From the NCBI GenBank assembly GCA_963789535.1, contig CAWBKU010000002.1:1-64000 (forward strand): a DNA stretch of 64,000 nt, read 5' to 3'. The DNA is from CAVXHQ01 sp963789535 (GTDB taxonomy: Bacteria > Pseudomonadota > Alphaproteobacteria > Rhodobacterales > Rhodobacteraceae). Shown here piece by piece: positions 17,124 through 24,118 of this stretch (its first letter is position 1; each line of letters opens with the position of its first letter). The notes under the pieces are model-generated. The model saw only the letters and a program-made list of their open reading frames with translations. It did no database searches and had not been told where the DNA came from. A program made the position numbers and the translations under genes.

Positions 17124-18284
17124 CTATTTTTTATCGTTGCGTTTCAACGCGGTAGGGGTCGAAATTGTCCCACCGTCTGCCACGTCACCCGAAAGTGGGA
17201 CACTTTTGTCCACGATTTGTCCCGCAGACATGCGCGCCAGAGCGGACTCCGCGCCGGTTCTCTGACGTGCCGCACGGGTGTATCGCGTGACCTCTTTCGA
17301 GGTCCGGTGGCCCGTAATCGACATGATCTCATGTTCGGTGCAGCCCAGTTCGGCGAGCCGCGCCGCCGCTGCCTTGCGCAGACCGTGAACGGTGCATCCG
17401 GGCAGCTTCGCGTCGTCGCACCACTTGCGGAACCTGTTGCCGAAACCGTTCGACGTGAAGGGGCGACCGAACTCGGTTTTCAGGAAGGCGAGGTCGCCCG
17501 TCGGTGTCGCGTCGATGATCCGTTGCATTTCGGGGATGACCGGAATTTCGAGCCGGACGGGCTTGGTGTTGCGGCCCTTGGTCTGTGTGAAAGCCAGCCA
17601 TCCGTCGCGCACATGCTGGCGACCGAACTGAACCAGATCGGCGCGGCGTTGCCCCGTATAGAGGGCGAGGGCGAGGGCCAGTCGCGCGGTAGTGCCGACA
17701 GGATGCGCGTTCTCGAATTGGTCAATCTCGGCAAGGGACCAGCTATGGAAGCCCTCGGGATTGCCCTTCAGATACTCGACGCTGACAGCCGGGTTCACGT
17801 CATGCAGGTCATAGCGCAGGGCGAACTTGAATAGCTGGCGCAGCGCCTTGACCATACCGTTCGCCGCCTCGGGCCGGTCCATCATGTCGTCGCGCCGCGC
17901 ACGGATATGCCGGGGCAGGAGCATGGCAAACGGTTTGTCGCCGTCGCCCTTGTTCTGGCAGACCCGCTCTAGGATTGCCCTGCGCACGGTCTGGGTGCGG
18001 GGGTCCATCTCCCTGAACATGGCCGACTTGTAGTATTCGACGCAAAGCCATTTCAGGCTGTGGGGCACCACACGCCCTGCCTTTGCGACAGACGCCTTGC
18101 GCGGGGTCTTGGGGTTCGCGGCGGCGCGGTAGTCGGTCAGGAACTCGGGCGAACCAGTCGGCCCCCTCAGTCGGACCTTGCGACCGTCGTGCCGGTAGTA
18201 GAGCCGCACGTTGCCGTGCCGGTCCACGTCCTCCACCACATACTTCAGGCGCATCTGCATGGCGTCCCCCACACGATCAGTCAT
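17124..18284 (-). CDS. int: Tyrosine-type site-specific integrase
   Basis: The 386-residue protein has an N-terminal arm-binding region, a core-binding SAM-like domain (residues about 95-185) and a C-terminal catalytic domain. Visible catalytic residues include the Arg in LYTGQRRADLV, HGLRKAAAARLAELG, the GHRTSKEVTRYTRAA box and the Tyr in TRYT. The start at 18284 overlaps the alpA stop by eight bases, so int is co-translated with the regulator. The stop lies three bases from the tRNA-Phe CCA. It presumably integrates and excises the element at the tRNA. Confidence 0.93.
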   Translation of the reverse strand: MTDRVGDAMQMRLKYVVEDVDRHGNVRLYYRHDGRKVRLRGPTGSPEFLTDYRAAANPKTPRKASVAKAGRVVPHSLKWLCVEYYKSAMFREMDPRTQTVRRAILERVCQNKGDGDKPFAMLLPRHIRARRDDMMDRPEAANGMVKALRQLFKFALRYDLHDVNPAVSVEYLKGNPEGFHSWSLAEIDQFENAHPVGTTARLALALALYTGQRRADLVQFGRQHVRDGWLAFTQTKGRNTKPVRLEIPVIPEMQRIIDATPTGDLAFLKTEFGRPFTSNGFGNRFRKWCDDAKLPGCTVHGLRKAAAARLAELGCTEHEIMSITGHRTSKEVTRYTRAARQRTGAESALARMSAGQIVDKSVPLSGDVADGGTISTPTALKRNDKK

Positions 18285-18525
18285 CGTAGGGATTGTGGTC
18301 TGACTCGTCGCCCCCCGGCAACAGGTCAAAAGAACGGTCCAGTGCCCGCACGTCCCAGACCCTGCGACCGTCTATTTTCTTGGGTCTAGGCATCCGCCCG
18401 TCACCCGTCATGGCATCGAATTTCGTCGGGCTGACGCCGATGTATTCCGCCGACTCGACACGATTCAGCCCGCGCCGCGTTGGCGGGGGGACTGCATCGT
18501 GCCGAATCGGACGGGCATCGGTCAT
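18277..18525 (-). CDS. AlpA-like helix-turn-helix regulator / excisionase
   Basis: The 82-residue protein has an AlpA/MerR-type DNA-binding domain (GLNRVESAEYIGVSPTKFDA, then GRMPRPKKIDGRRVWDVRAL). Such proteins act as excisionases or as activators of integrase genes in P4-like elements. The start at 18525 is chosen over a longer open frame. It overlaps int, suggesting balanced production of regulator and recombinase. Confidence 0.8.
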   Translation of the reverse strand: MTDARPIRHDAVPPPTRRGLNRVESAEYIGVSPTKFDAMTGDGRMPRPKKIDGRRVWDVRALDRSFDLLPGGDESDHNPYDD

Positions 18526-18529
18526 CGGC

Positions 18530-18853
18530 TCAGCCGTCCAGCCGGACGTTGACGCTGGCGGACGGGTTGCCTGCCACAGTGACGGCGAGGCCAACGCGGG
18601 TGTTGCCGCTGGCGGTGGTCGTGACCAGTCCGTCGGATGCCCGGTGGTAGGCGATGGCCCCCACGGCGAAGGCGTCGGTTTCGACCTTGGGCAGATCGAA
18701 CACGCCGACCGTGGACAGGACCAGAGGCTCGCCGATAGCGGCGTCCCCGAAGGCCACGCCGATCAGGTTGCCGACTTTCACCACGTCGCCAGAGGCGGCG
18801 ATTGCGGCGGCGGTGAGGGTGATGCGTTCACCCGGCTGCACGTAGTTTTTCAT
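18530..18853 (-). CDS. DUF2190 phage capsid-associated protein
   Basis: The 107-residue beta-rich protein begins MKNYVQPGERITLTAAAIAA and contains the DUF2190 pattern VKVGNLIGVAFGDAAIGEPL and VFDLPKVETDAFAVGA. DUF2190 proteins are encoded next to major capsid genes and are thought to decorate or stabilise capsids. It lies directly after the gpW-like gene, in the expected head-gene neighbourhood. Confidence 0.75.
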   Translation of the reverse strand: MKNYVQPGERITLTAAAIAASGDVVKVGNLIGVAFGDAAIGEPLVLSTVGVFDLPKVETDAFAVGAIAYHRASDGLVTTTASGNTRVGLAVTVAGNPSASVNVRLDG

Positions 18854-18854
18854 C

Positions 18855-19073
18855 TCAGATTCCCTTCGATGTGTTGAGGTAGATGGTGTGGACCGGCTGA
18901 CGGCTGGCCTTGGCGATTTCGGCCTCTAGAAAGCCAATGGCGCGGGCCATCTCGCCGTCGGTGCGGTAGGTTACGAGTTCGCCGCTCTGGTCCCTGAAGG
19001 TGAGGACACCACTGGCCCTGTTGAGGACCAGAGCATCGCGGGCAGCGACCAGAGCGGCGAGGGTGAGGGCCAT
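18855..19073 (-). CDS. gpW-like head-tail joining protein
   Basis: The 72-residue protein resembles small head-tail joining proteins of the lambda gpW type: LAALVAARDALVLNRASGV, a beta segment FRDQSGELVTYR, and a helix MARAIGFLEAEIAKA. Position between the portal-capsid fusion and DUF2190 supports this. Similarity is by pattern only. Confidence 0.6.
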   Translation of the reverse strand: MALTLAALVAARDALVLNRASGVLTFRDQSGELVTYRTDGEMARAIGFLEAEIAKASRQPVHTIYLNTSKGI

Positions 19074-19074
19074 A

Positions 19075-20904
19075 TCAGTCCCCCGGGTTCAGGTAGGCAG
19101 CGCGCCAGTCGAGCCAGCCCGCGCCGAAGTCGAGCCACGCGCGGAACTTCAGGCCCAGCGTGTCCCACGCCTCTGCCCGCTGAATCTGGACGCCTTGGGC
19201 ACTGGACAGGTAGCCGTATTGCAGCGCCGCGACACGGGCCGGGTCGGCGAAGATATACCAGCTTTCGTCTTCGATCCGGGGTTCCACCAGAAGGGTCAGC
19301 TTCGCCATCCCCGACTGAGCGTCGGCACTGGTGGCCGGGTATATCGAGGCGAGGAACCTCTCAGCCGCCGCCTCGCCAGCGGGACCGACCAGCAGATAGC
19401 GGGGGGTCACGTTGATGAGGGTCTTGCCGTCGAGTCCTTTGAAGCCCCGCATGGCCTTGCGGGCGTCGTCCAGTGCGGCGGTGTCGCCTGTGCTGCCCAG
19501 CGACACGCCGGACGCGATGGTGTTGCCCCGTGCCGTGCTAAAGACGGGGTTGCCGTCGGACAGGTTCGGGTTGCCGGTGATGAGGTCCGTCATGATATCC
19601 CGCTCAGTGTCGGCAGCCGCCTCACCAAACGCCGCCGTCATGTCGCCCAGCAGGTTGAGGTCATCGTTGATGATGAGGTTGCGCGACACGGTGATGGCCC
19701 GGGCGTAGGTCTTCAGGACCAGCGACTCGCCGTTTTCCGCGCGGCTGGTGTGGGTGATTTCGCCAGACTCGGCGAGTTCTTCCAGACGGCCCATCTCGCC
19801 CAGACGGATTGCCGTGCTGGTCTTGAAGTTGCTCAGCGACCGTTGACGGCCAAGTTGCTTCAGGGGCGACTGAGCGGCTTGATAAGAGGCCATCGCGGTC
19901 TTGTTCGCGGCGTTGGACACGACGAGGGCGAAGTCGCTGGTGGTATGCTCGCCTGCACGGGTCAGCACTTCGTCATTGCTCATGCCGCGTGTCGAGATAC
20001 CGGCGCGGCCCAGCGAGTCCTTCGCCACGTCCATGAGCGACATGGACATGAACTGCCGAACCTCGGGGGCCGGGGTGCCGCCCGCCATGCGGACGTGCAG
20101 GGCGTCGGCCATGCGGTCACGGATGACAGCGGGGTCATCGTTCGCCGGGGTGTGGCTGCGGATGATCGGGGTCGTGCTGCGGCGGGTCGCCCCTACAAGG
20201 TGCGCGTCGGTAAGCTGGTCGAGTTCGTTCGCGGCGATGACAGCCGGGGCCACGCGCGACAGCCCGCGCACCTGACCCGCCGATTGCGCCTCAAAGACGT
20301 GGATCACGTCGGCGGCGTCAAACCGGACAGAGGGCGCATATTCGGTGAACTCGGCAGTCGGGCGCTGGGGAAGAATCCAGTAGGCGACAATCTTGCCACC
20401 GATGAACTCCACGCCGTTCACGATTTCATGGTGGGAGGCGATGAAGGCGGTCTTGGACTCGTCCAGATGCTCGGGCGGCAGAACCTGAATCCACAATTCG
20501 CCGTCGTCGCCGACGTGCAGGATTGCCAGTCCCTCGCCGTCGCGGACCATGTGCAGGGCGAGGATGCGTTGCAGACCGTAGAAGTCGGTGCGACCGTCAT
20601 AGTCGGCGGCGGTGGTCCACGACTCGAAACGCCGCATGACCTCTTCGTCGGCGACGTTCGGGCGGATGCCCGTGCCGGTCATGGACGTGACGAGATTATC
20701 TAGGGCATTTCGGATCAGCCCGTTATTCACATAGAGGCTGCGGGAACGGCTGCGCACAATCGGCCCAGCCGCCGCAATTTCAGAATTGACCGGCCCGAAC
20801 GTCCCTTGACCTTTGCCACGCCGCTGCCTGCCCGCTGCGTCAATAGAGCGAACGTGCGGGGCCGGGTCGGCGCGGCGAAAGAATTTGGGGAACGGGAAGG
20901 CCAT
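19075..20904 (-). CDS. Portal-major capsid fusion protein (609 aa)
   Basis: Residues about 1-240 match the N-terminal half of lambda-family portal proteins (RSRSLYVNNGLIRNALDNLV, HMVRDGEGLAILHVG, DVIHVFEAQSAGQVRG). Residues about 246-609 match the capsid half of a prohead protease/major-capsid protein, including the linker (PAVIRDRMADALHVRMAGG), the HTTSDFALVVSN entry to the capsid domain, and EPRIEDESWYIFADPA near the C-terminus. The portal C-terminal half and the protease domain are missing. The join is in frame with no stop in 609 codons. It starts three bases after the HTH gene stop and ends two bases before the gpW-like start. Whether it assembles is unknown. Confidence 0.8.
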   Translation of the reverse strand: MAFPFPKFFRRADPAPHVRSIDAAGRQRRGKGQGTFGPVNSEIAAAGPIVRSRSRSLYVNNGLIRNALDNLVTSMTGTGIRPNVADEEVMRRFESWTTAADYDGRTDFYGLQRILALHMVRDGEGLAILHVGDDGELWIQVLPPEHLDESKTAFIASHHEIVNGVEFIGGKIVAYWILPQRPTAEFTEYAPSVRFDAADVIHVFEAQSAGQVRGLSRVAPAVIAANELDQLTDAHLVGATRRSTTPIIRSHTPANDDPAVIRDRMADALHVRMAGGTPAPEVRQFMSMSLMDVAKDSLGRAGISTRGMSNDEVLTRAGEHTTSDFALVVSNAANKTAMASYQAAQSPLKQLGRQRSLSNFKTSTAIRLGEMGRLEELAESGEITHTSRAENGESLVLKTYARAITVSRNLIINDDLNLLGDMTAAFGEAAADTERDIMTDLITGNPNLSDGNPVFSTARGNTIASGVSLGSTGDTAALDDARKAMRGFKGLDGKTLINVTPRYLLVGPAGEAAAERFLASIYPATSADAQSGMAKLTLLVEPRIEDESWYIFADPARVAALQYGYLSSAQGVQIQRAEAWDTLGLKFRAWLDFGAGWLDWRAAYLNPGD

Positions 20905-20906
20905 AG

Positions 20907-21512
20907 TTAGTTTGCGGCGTTGCGAGCGGCACGGCGGCTCGGGTGAACGCGGTCCAGAATGTCGGTCATCGGGACAGACAGGACAGCCCGCGCCTCATAC
21001 TGAGGGCCGGGGTGCGTGACATTTGTGCCCTCTGCCGTCGGACGCGACATGAAGCGGCCTTGAAACAGTTTCTCGCCGGTGGGGGTGGCAAAGAGCCAAA
21101 GGTCAAACACCCAATCGCGCGATCCGCCCTCATATTCGCGGATGACGTGCTGCCCCGGCGTGATTGCGGGGTATTTGTTGTCGGGGGCATCCCCGTCGCG
21201 CCAGAAGTTGAACGCCATCGCGACGGCTTGGGCAGCGCCGTTGCCTGAAATGCCGAATTGATTCAGCCGCACCAGAACTTCTGCCACCAGAATTTCACCG
21301 GGCAGAAAGAGAAAAGCCCGCTTGCCCTCAGTCTCTTGGGCGATGGGGGTCAGTTGGCCTTGCCGCATATACCAGCGCAGCCGGTCAGTGACCGCCTTCT
21401 TGTCTTCGCCGGGATAGGCGACAGCATCGGCGAGGTCGCCGATAGTCAGAAGGTCGCCCGGGTTCTTTCGGACCTGCTTGGGGATCATCGCCCCGCCATA
21501 AATCTTCGCCAT
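20907..21512 (-). CDS. HTH (MerR-like) protein of unknown role
   Basis: The 201-residue protein starts at 21512 with GGAGAGG upstream. Residues about 20-90 look like a winged HTH of MerR type (LLTIGDLADAVAYPG, VTDRLRWYMRQGQLTP, RAFLFLPGEILVAEVL). The rest, with tryptophan- and proline-rich segments, is unfamiliar. It is the first gene of the run that continues into the portal-capsid fusion, so it could regulate the operon or act as a DNA-recognition (small-terminase-like) subunit. I cannot choose between these. Confidence 0.6.
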   Translation of the reverse strand: MAKIYGGAMIPKQVRKNPGDLLTIGDLADAVAYPGEDKKAVTDRLRWYMRQGQLTPIAQETEGKRAFLFLPGEILVAEVLVRLNQFGISGNGAAQAVAMAFNFWRDGDAPDNKYPAITPGQHVIREYEGGSRDWVFDLWLFATPTGEKLFQGRFMSRPTAEGTNVTHPGPQYEARAVLSVPMTDILDRVHPSRRAARNAAN

Positions 21513-21718
21513 TTGTCGCACCTCTCCATTGTCAGGATAGGGCGACTCATATGCCGGATTGCCCGCATATGTCGAGTCGAAAACCAATTGTAAACCGTAG
21601 GTTAGCAATGCCATGAGACTTGACCAAGGCGGGCCACCCGGTGTAGTGAGTCGTTGTTGGCCGCTCGTTGTAGTGATCGTCGGTTGGCTCCTGTCCGGGT
21701 TTGGTTGGCCCGGAACTG

Positions 21719-21749
21719 GCGGCGGGGGTTTGTCCATGTCCCCCGCCGC
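21719..21749 (+). terminator. Strong hairpin 34 bases before a plus-strand gene
   Basis: GCGGCGGGGG and CCCCCGCCGC form a perfect 10-bp stem with an 11-nt loop, followed by TTTCTTT. It has the form of an intrinsic terminator but lies between the divergent promoters and the start at 21783, so it may act as an attenuator for that gene. The rest of 21513-21782 is non-coding with repeated GTTGKTGGCC-like words. Confidence 0.6.
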
Positions 21750-21782
21750 TTTCTTTCCCCTGAACTCGAAAGGACCAAGCCC

Positions 21783-22019
21783 ATGCGACAGTTTACCAAA
21801 GGACACGACAAGGCCCTCGGGCTTGCCCGAGTGGCGATGCACGTCAATTCGATAGAGGGGTGCAGTCTGCAATCGTGGCGGAACGACGTGCAGCTTATAT
21901 GCAAGATGTGCAACGTCTCCGCGCCCGACGACTATCTGGCATGGGTGACGGGCGGCGACATGAAGGACGCCGACATTGCGGACCGGTCGCGGGCGTTCGG
22001 GATGCAAAGAGTCCGCTAA
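21783..22019 (+). CDS. Small cysteine-containing hypothetical protein (78 aa)
   Basis: The start at 21783 follows GAAAGGA. The product (MRQFTKGHDKALGLARVAMH...) has a C-x10-CxxC pattern (CSLQ... ICKMC) that could bind a metal. It is the only plus-strand gene of the element and is divergent from the structural operon. No family recognised; a regulatory role is a guess from position. Confidence 0.6.
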   Translation: MRQFTKGHDKALGLARVAMHVNSIEGCSLQSWRNDVQLICKMCNVSAPDDYLAWVTGGDMKDADIADRSRAFGMQRVR

Positions 22020-22125
22020 ACCGACTGCTGACTAATAGTCTACCAGCAACAATCGAAGCTGCGCGGCAACGCTCAGAAGTCTGACGCGCCTCAACGGGAA
22101 ATAGTCGCTAGTTGGACAGCTTAAA

Positions 22126-23145
22126 TCAAACCTTCCGGGTAATTGACATCTCCAGCACCAATTTACTTCCCAAAGCAGTCAAGCTCAGAAATTCAGAGTA
22201 GCTGCCAGCAGTTGTCTTGGAAACATGGCTCGACACCAGCCCTAAGGCGATAAGTTGGTTCTTGATGCGAATAATAAAAAAGTCCGAAATTTTCGAAGGT
22301 TCTTTAAATGACCCAGTATCAGCTGCAAGAGCACGCAGGCCATACAAGATACAGTAGGATGGTGGGCGAGCCAGATCAAGCTGGGATGCAACTGCAAAAA
22401 ATATTTGCTTCCAACTCAAATCGACGGAACGCTCGTATTCAGAAGTCCTTCCTTGGTTTGTCTGTTTAAATTTATACTCAATTGAAAAAATGTCCTCAAG
22501 GCCAGCAATATTATCAAATTTAGGCGCCATCGCCGCTTCAGCGCGCGCTAGTTTTTGCTCTGCTGAACTGAGAAGTTCCCTAAGTTCTTTGTTCTTTGTC
22601 ATTTCGTCATTCAAGCGATTTACTGCCTCTTCGCTAGCGGCAGTATTGGCACGAATCCAACCCACTTGCGGATGGTCGTTCAAAGCATGCATCAATGATT
22701 TGAGAAGAGTGCTTTCAAGGTCCTGCCGCGTCTTCCATGTCTTTACTAGACGGCCCGTCACTACTTTTCTTCTAAATTCATCGAGAGCATTTGCCGCCTT
22801 GGTCTCGACCTCACTCTTACCAATAGAGATTTCCTCAGGGTTAGAGTGCACAAATGCTAAGACAATTTTATTTGTCTCTATTGCGTATTCATATTCCTTT
22901 TCTGTGAAGCTTATACCCTCTGAGTCCACTGAGCCGTATCGACCCCCGATGATAAGCACGTAATAGTCGCACTCATCAATGACCTTTTTAATATATGAGA
23001 ATTGCTCTGTATCCGATGCGGGAAATAACTCCATTCCGGCAGGAATGTGGTTAAGATCTAGGATGCTACGAATCGCATCAGCGCGCTCGTCTTTAAGGTC
23101 TGTGAAGGTTGAAGAGACAAATACTTGGAATTTCTTGACGCTCAT
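22126..23145 (-). CDS. DUF4062 domain protein, possible anti-phage cargo
   Basis: The 339-residue protein starts at 23145 (MSVKKFQVFVSSTFTDLKDE), which is exactly the N-terminus expected for DUF4062. Residues 1-150 hold the DUF4062 fold (RADAIRSILDLNHIPAGMEL, DYYVLIIGGRYGS). A coiled coil follows at about 165-205, then a C-terminal region likely to include a winged-helix-like segment. DUF4062 is related to TIR-like domains and is found in proteins tied to bacterial immunity. The gene is markedly AT-richer than its neighbours. The open frame extends to 23187, overlapping the primase remnant, but that start is unlikely. Confidence 0.75.
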   Translation of the reverse strand: MSVKKFQVFVSSTFTDLKDERADAIRSILDLNHIPAGMELFPASDTEQFSYIKKVIDECDYYVLIIGGRYGSVDSEGISFTEKEYEYAIETNKIVLAFVHSNPEEISIGKSEVETKAANALDEFRRKVVTGRLVKTWKTRQDLESTLLKSLMHALNDHPQVGWIRANTAASEEAVNRLNDEMTKNKELRELLSSAEQKLARAEAAMAPKFDNIAGLEDIFSIEYKFKQTNQGRTSEYERSVDLSWKQIFFAVASQLDLARPPSYCILYGLRALAADTGSFKEPSKISDFFIIRIKNQLIALGLVSSHVSKTTAGSYSEFLSLTALGSKLVLEMSITRKV

Positions 23146-23168
23146 ACAACCCGCACCTTCTGAAATTG

Positions 23169-23699
23169 TTAGTGTCCGTCTAGCCATGCGCTTCGGATCA
23201 CGCTAGCGGATTTTTTTGGCATGCCCCCCAGCGCCCCGTTGAGGCGCGCCAGAAGGGCAGTCCGTTGTTCGGGGGAGTGGGCTTTGCTCAAAGGGCAGAA
23301 GACGCGCCAGCGCCGCCCCTTCCCGGGCTTACCGTCGCTAGGTGTCGTGTAGATCAGGGCGGTGATACCGGCCTTCTCGACAAGCCCCACGGCCTCCACG
23401 GGGGCCACGTCCCCTGCGTCATAATCGACCTCAACGCCCGTGATGCTCAAGACATTGGAGTCATAGCGCAGGCAGTTCTTATCGGACGGCACGTCGCCGA
23501 ACGTCGCGCCCTTCAAGAAGGGCAGCAGGTCCTTGGACGGGGCGATGCGCTTTTCGATCCCAGCGGCGAGGCGGCGCAGGCTCAGCGTCTTCTCAGCCTT
23601 GGTCTTGGCATATTGGTCGGGGAAGAGCGTGACCGTCATGGGGGCGTCCAGAGGGTCTTGATCGGGGGCCGGATTGGGGGTATTCAGATACCGCGACAT
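23169..23699 (-). pseudogene. N-terminal part of phage/plasmid primase, truncated
   Basis: The 176-residue frame (start 23699, AAAGGA upstream) matches the N-terminal part of primase/helicase-like replication proteins of Rhodobacteraceae phages: LFPDQYAKTKAEKTLSLRRL, NVLSITGVEVDYDAGDV, IYTTPSDGKPGKGRRWRVFC and ALLARLNGALGG. Family similarity ends abruptly there; the last 16 residues look unrelated. The ATPase/helicase part is absent and the DUF4062 gene occupies its place. The fragment might still be translated. Confidence 0.65.
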
Positions 23700-23762
23700 A
23701 GTGTTGTCCTTTCGCATGTCGTTTTCAGGGATTGGCTTTGGGGCCGGTTCAATCTTCCAGAC

Positions 23763-23790
23763 CCCCGGCAGGCTCGCTCACCTGCCGGGG
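23763..23790 (+). terminator. Intrinsic terminator near attR
   Basis: CCCCGGCAGG and CCTGCCGGGG form a perfect 10-bp stem with an 8-nt loop, followed by TTTCTGTTTTTC. It reads on the plus strand, where I see no gene immediately upstream. The stretch 23700-24096 has no other gene; it holds this terminator and attR. Confidence 0.7.
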
Positions 23791-23915
23791 TTTCTGTTTT
23801 TCGGGGGATAAGGGTCTGTTTCGGTGGGACAAAAATTCCCGAAAAACCTAATGAAACTATGGGAAGAACGATTGTCCCACTTTTCGCTAAGCCACAGGAA
23901 TCAAAGGCTTAATGT

Positions 23916-23931
23916 ATTCCGCCCCTGGGCA
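23916..23931. other. attR core
   Basis: This is an exact 16-bp copy of the tRNA-Phe 3' segment (17102-17117). Similarity stops sharply on both sides, which defines the right end of the island. Confidence 0.9.
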
Positions 23932-24118
23932 ACATTTACCGCGTCGAGATCGGGACGTGTCGGAGATGCGCGCGGAGCCGACTGCGTCGTCCCTCGTGCC
24001 CGTCCCGGAGGACAGGAAGTGAAGTGGATCGTTGCAGCCTGTCCGCTGAAAAATGACGGGCTCCGACGGTGATGGGCCACATTGCCTCTTTACAGCGTAA
24101 CCGTCCGGGCTGACTGCT

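Larger units (their letters stand above)
17102..23931. mobile_element. Satellite-like integrated element in tRNA-Phe (6.8 kb)
   Basis: The element lies between exact 16-bp direct repeats, with a tyrosine integrase beside attL. Minus-strand genes in order of transcription are a truncated primase, a DUF4062 gene, an HTH protein, a portal-capsid fusion, a gpW-like head-tail gene, a DUF2190 gene, an AlpA-like regulator and the integrase; one small gene (21783) is on the plus strand. There is no recognisable large terminase, tail, holin or lysin gene. The size and content resemble a phage satellite or a heavily deleted prophage. Which of these it is cannot be settled from the sequence. Confidence 0.85.

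Noticed and set aside
23145..23187. Extended start for the DUF4062 protein
   Set aside because: The extra residues overlap the primase remnant and are not part of the DUF4062 N-terminus, which begins naturally at MSVKKFQVFVSS.
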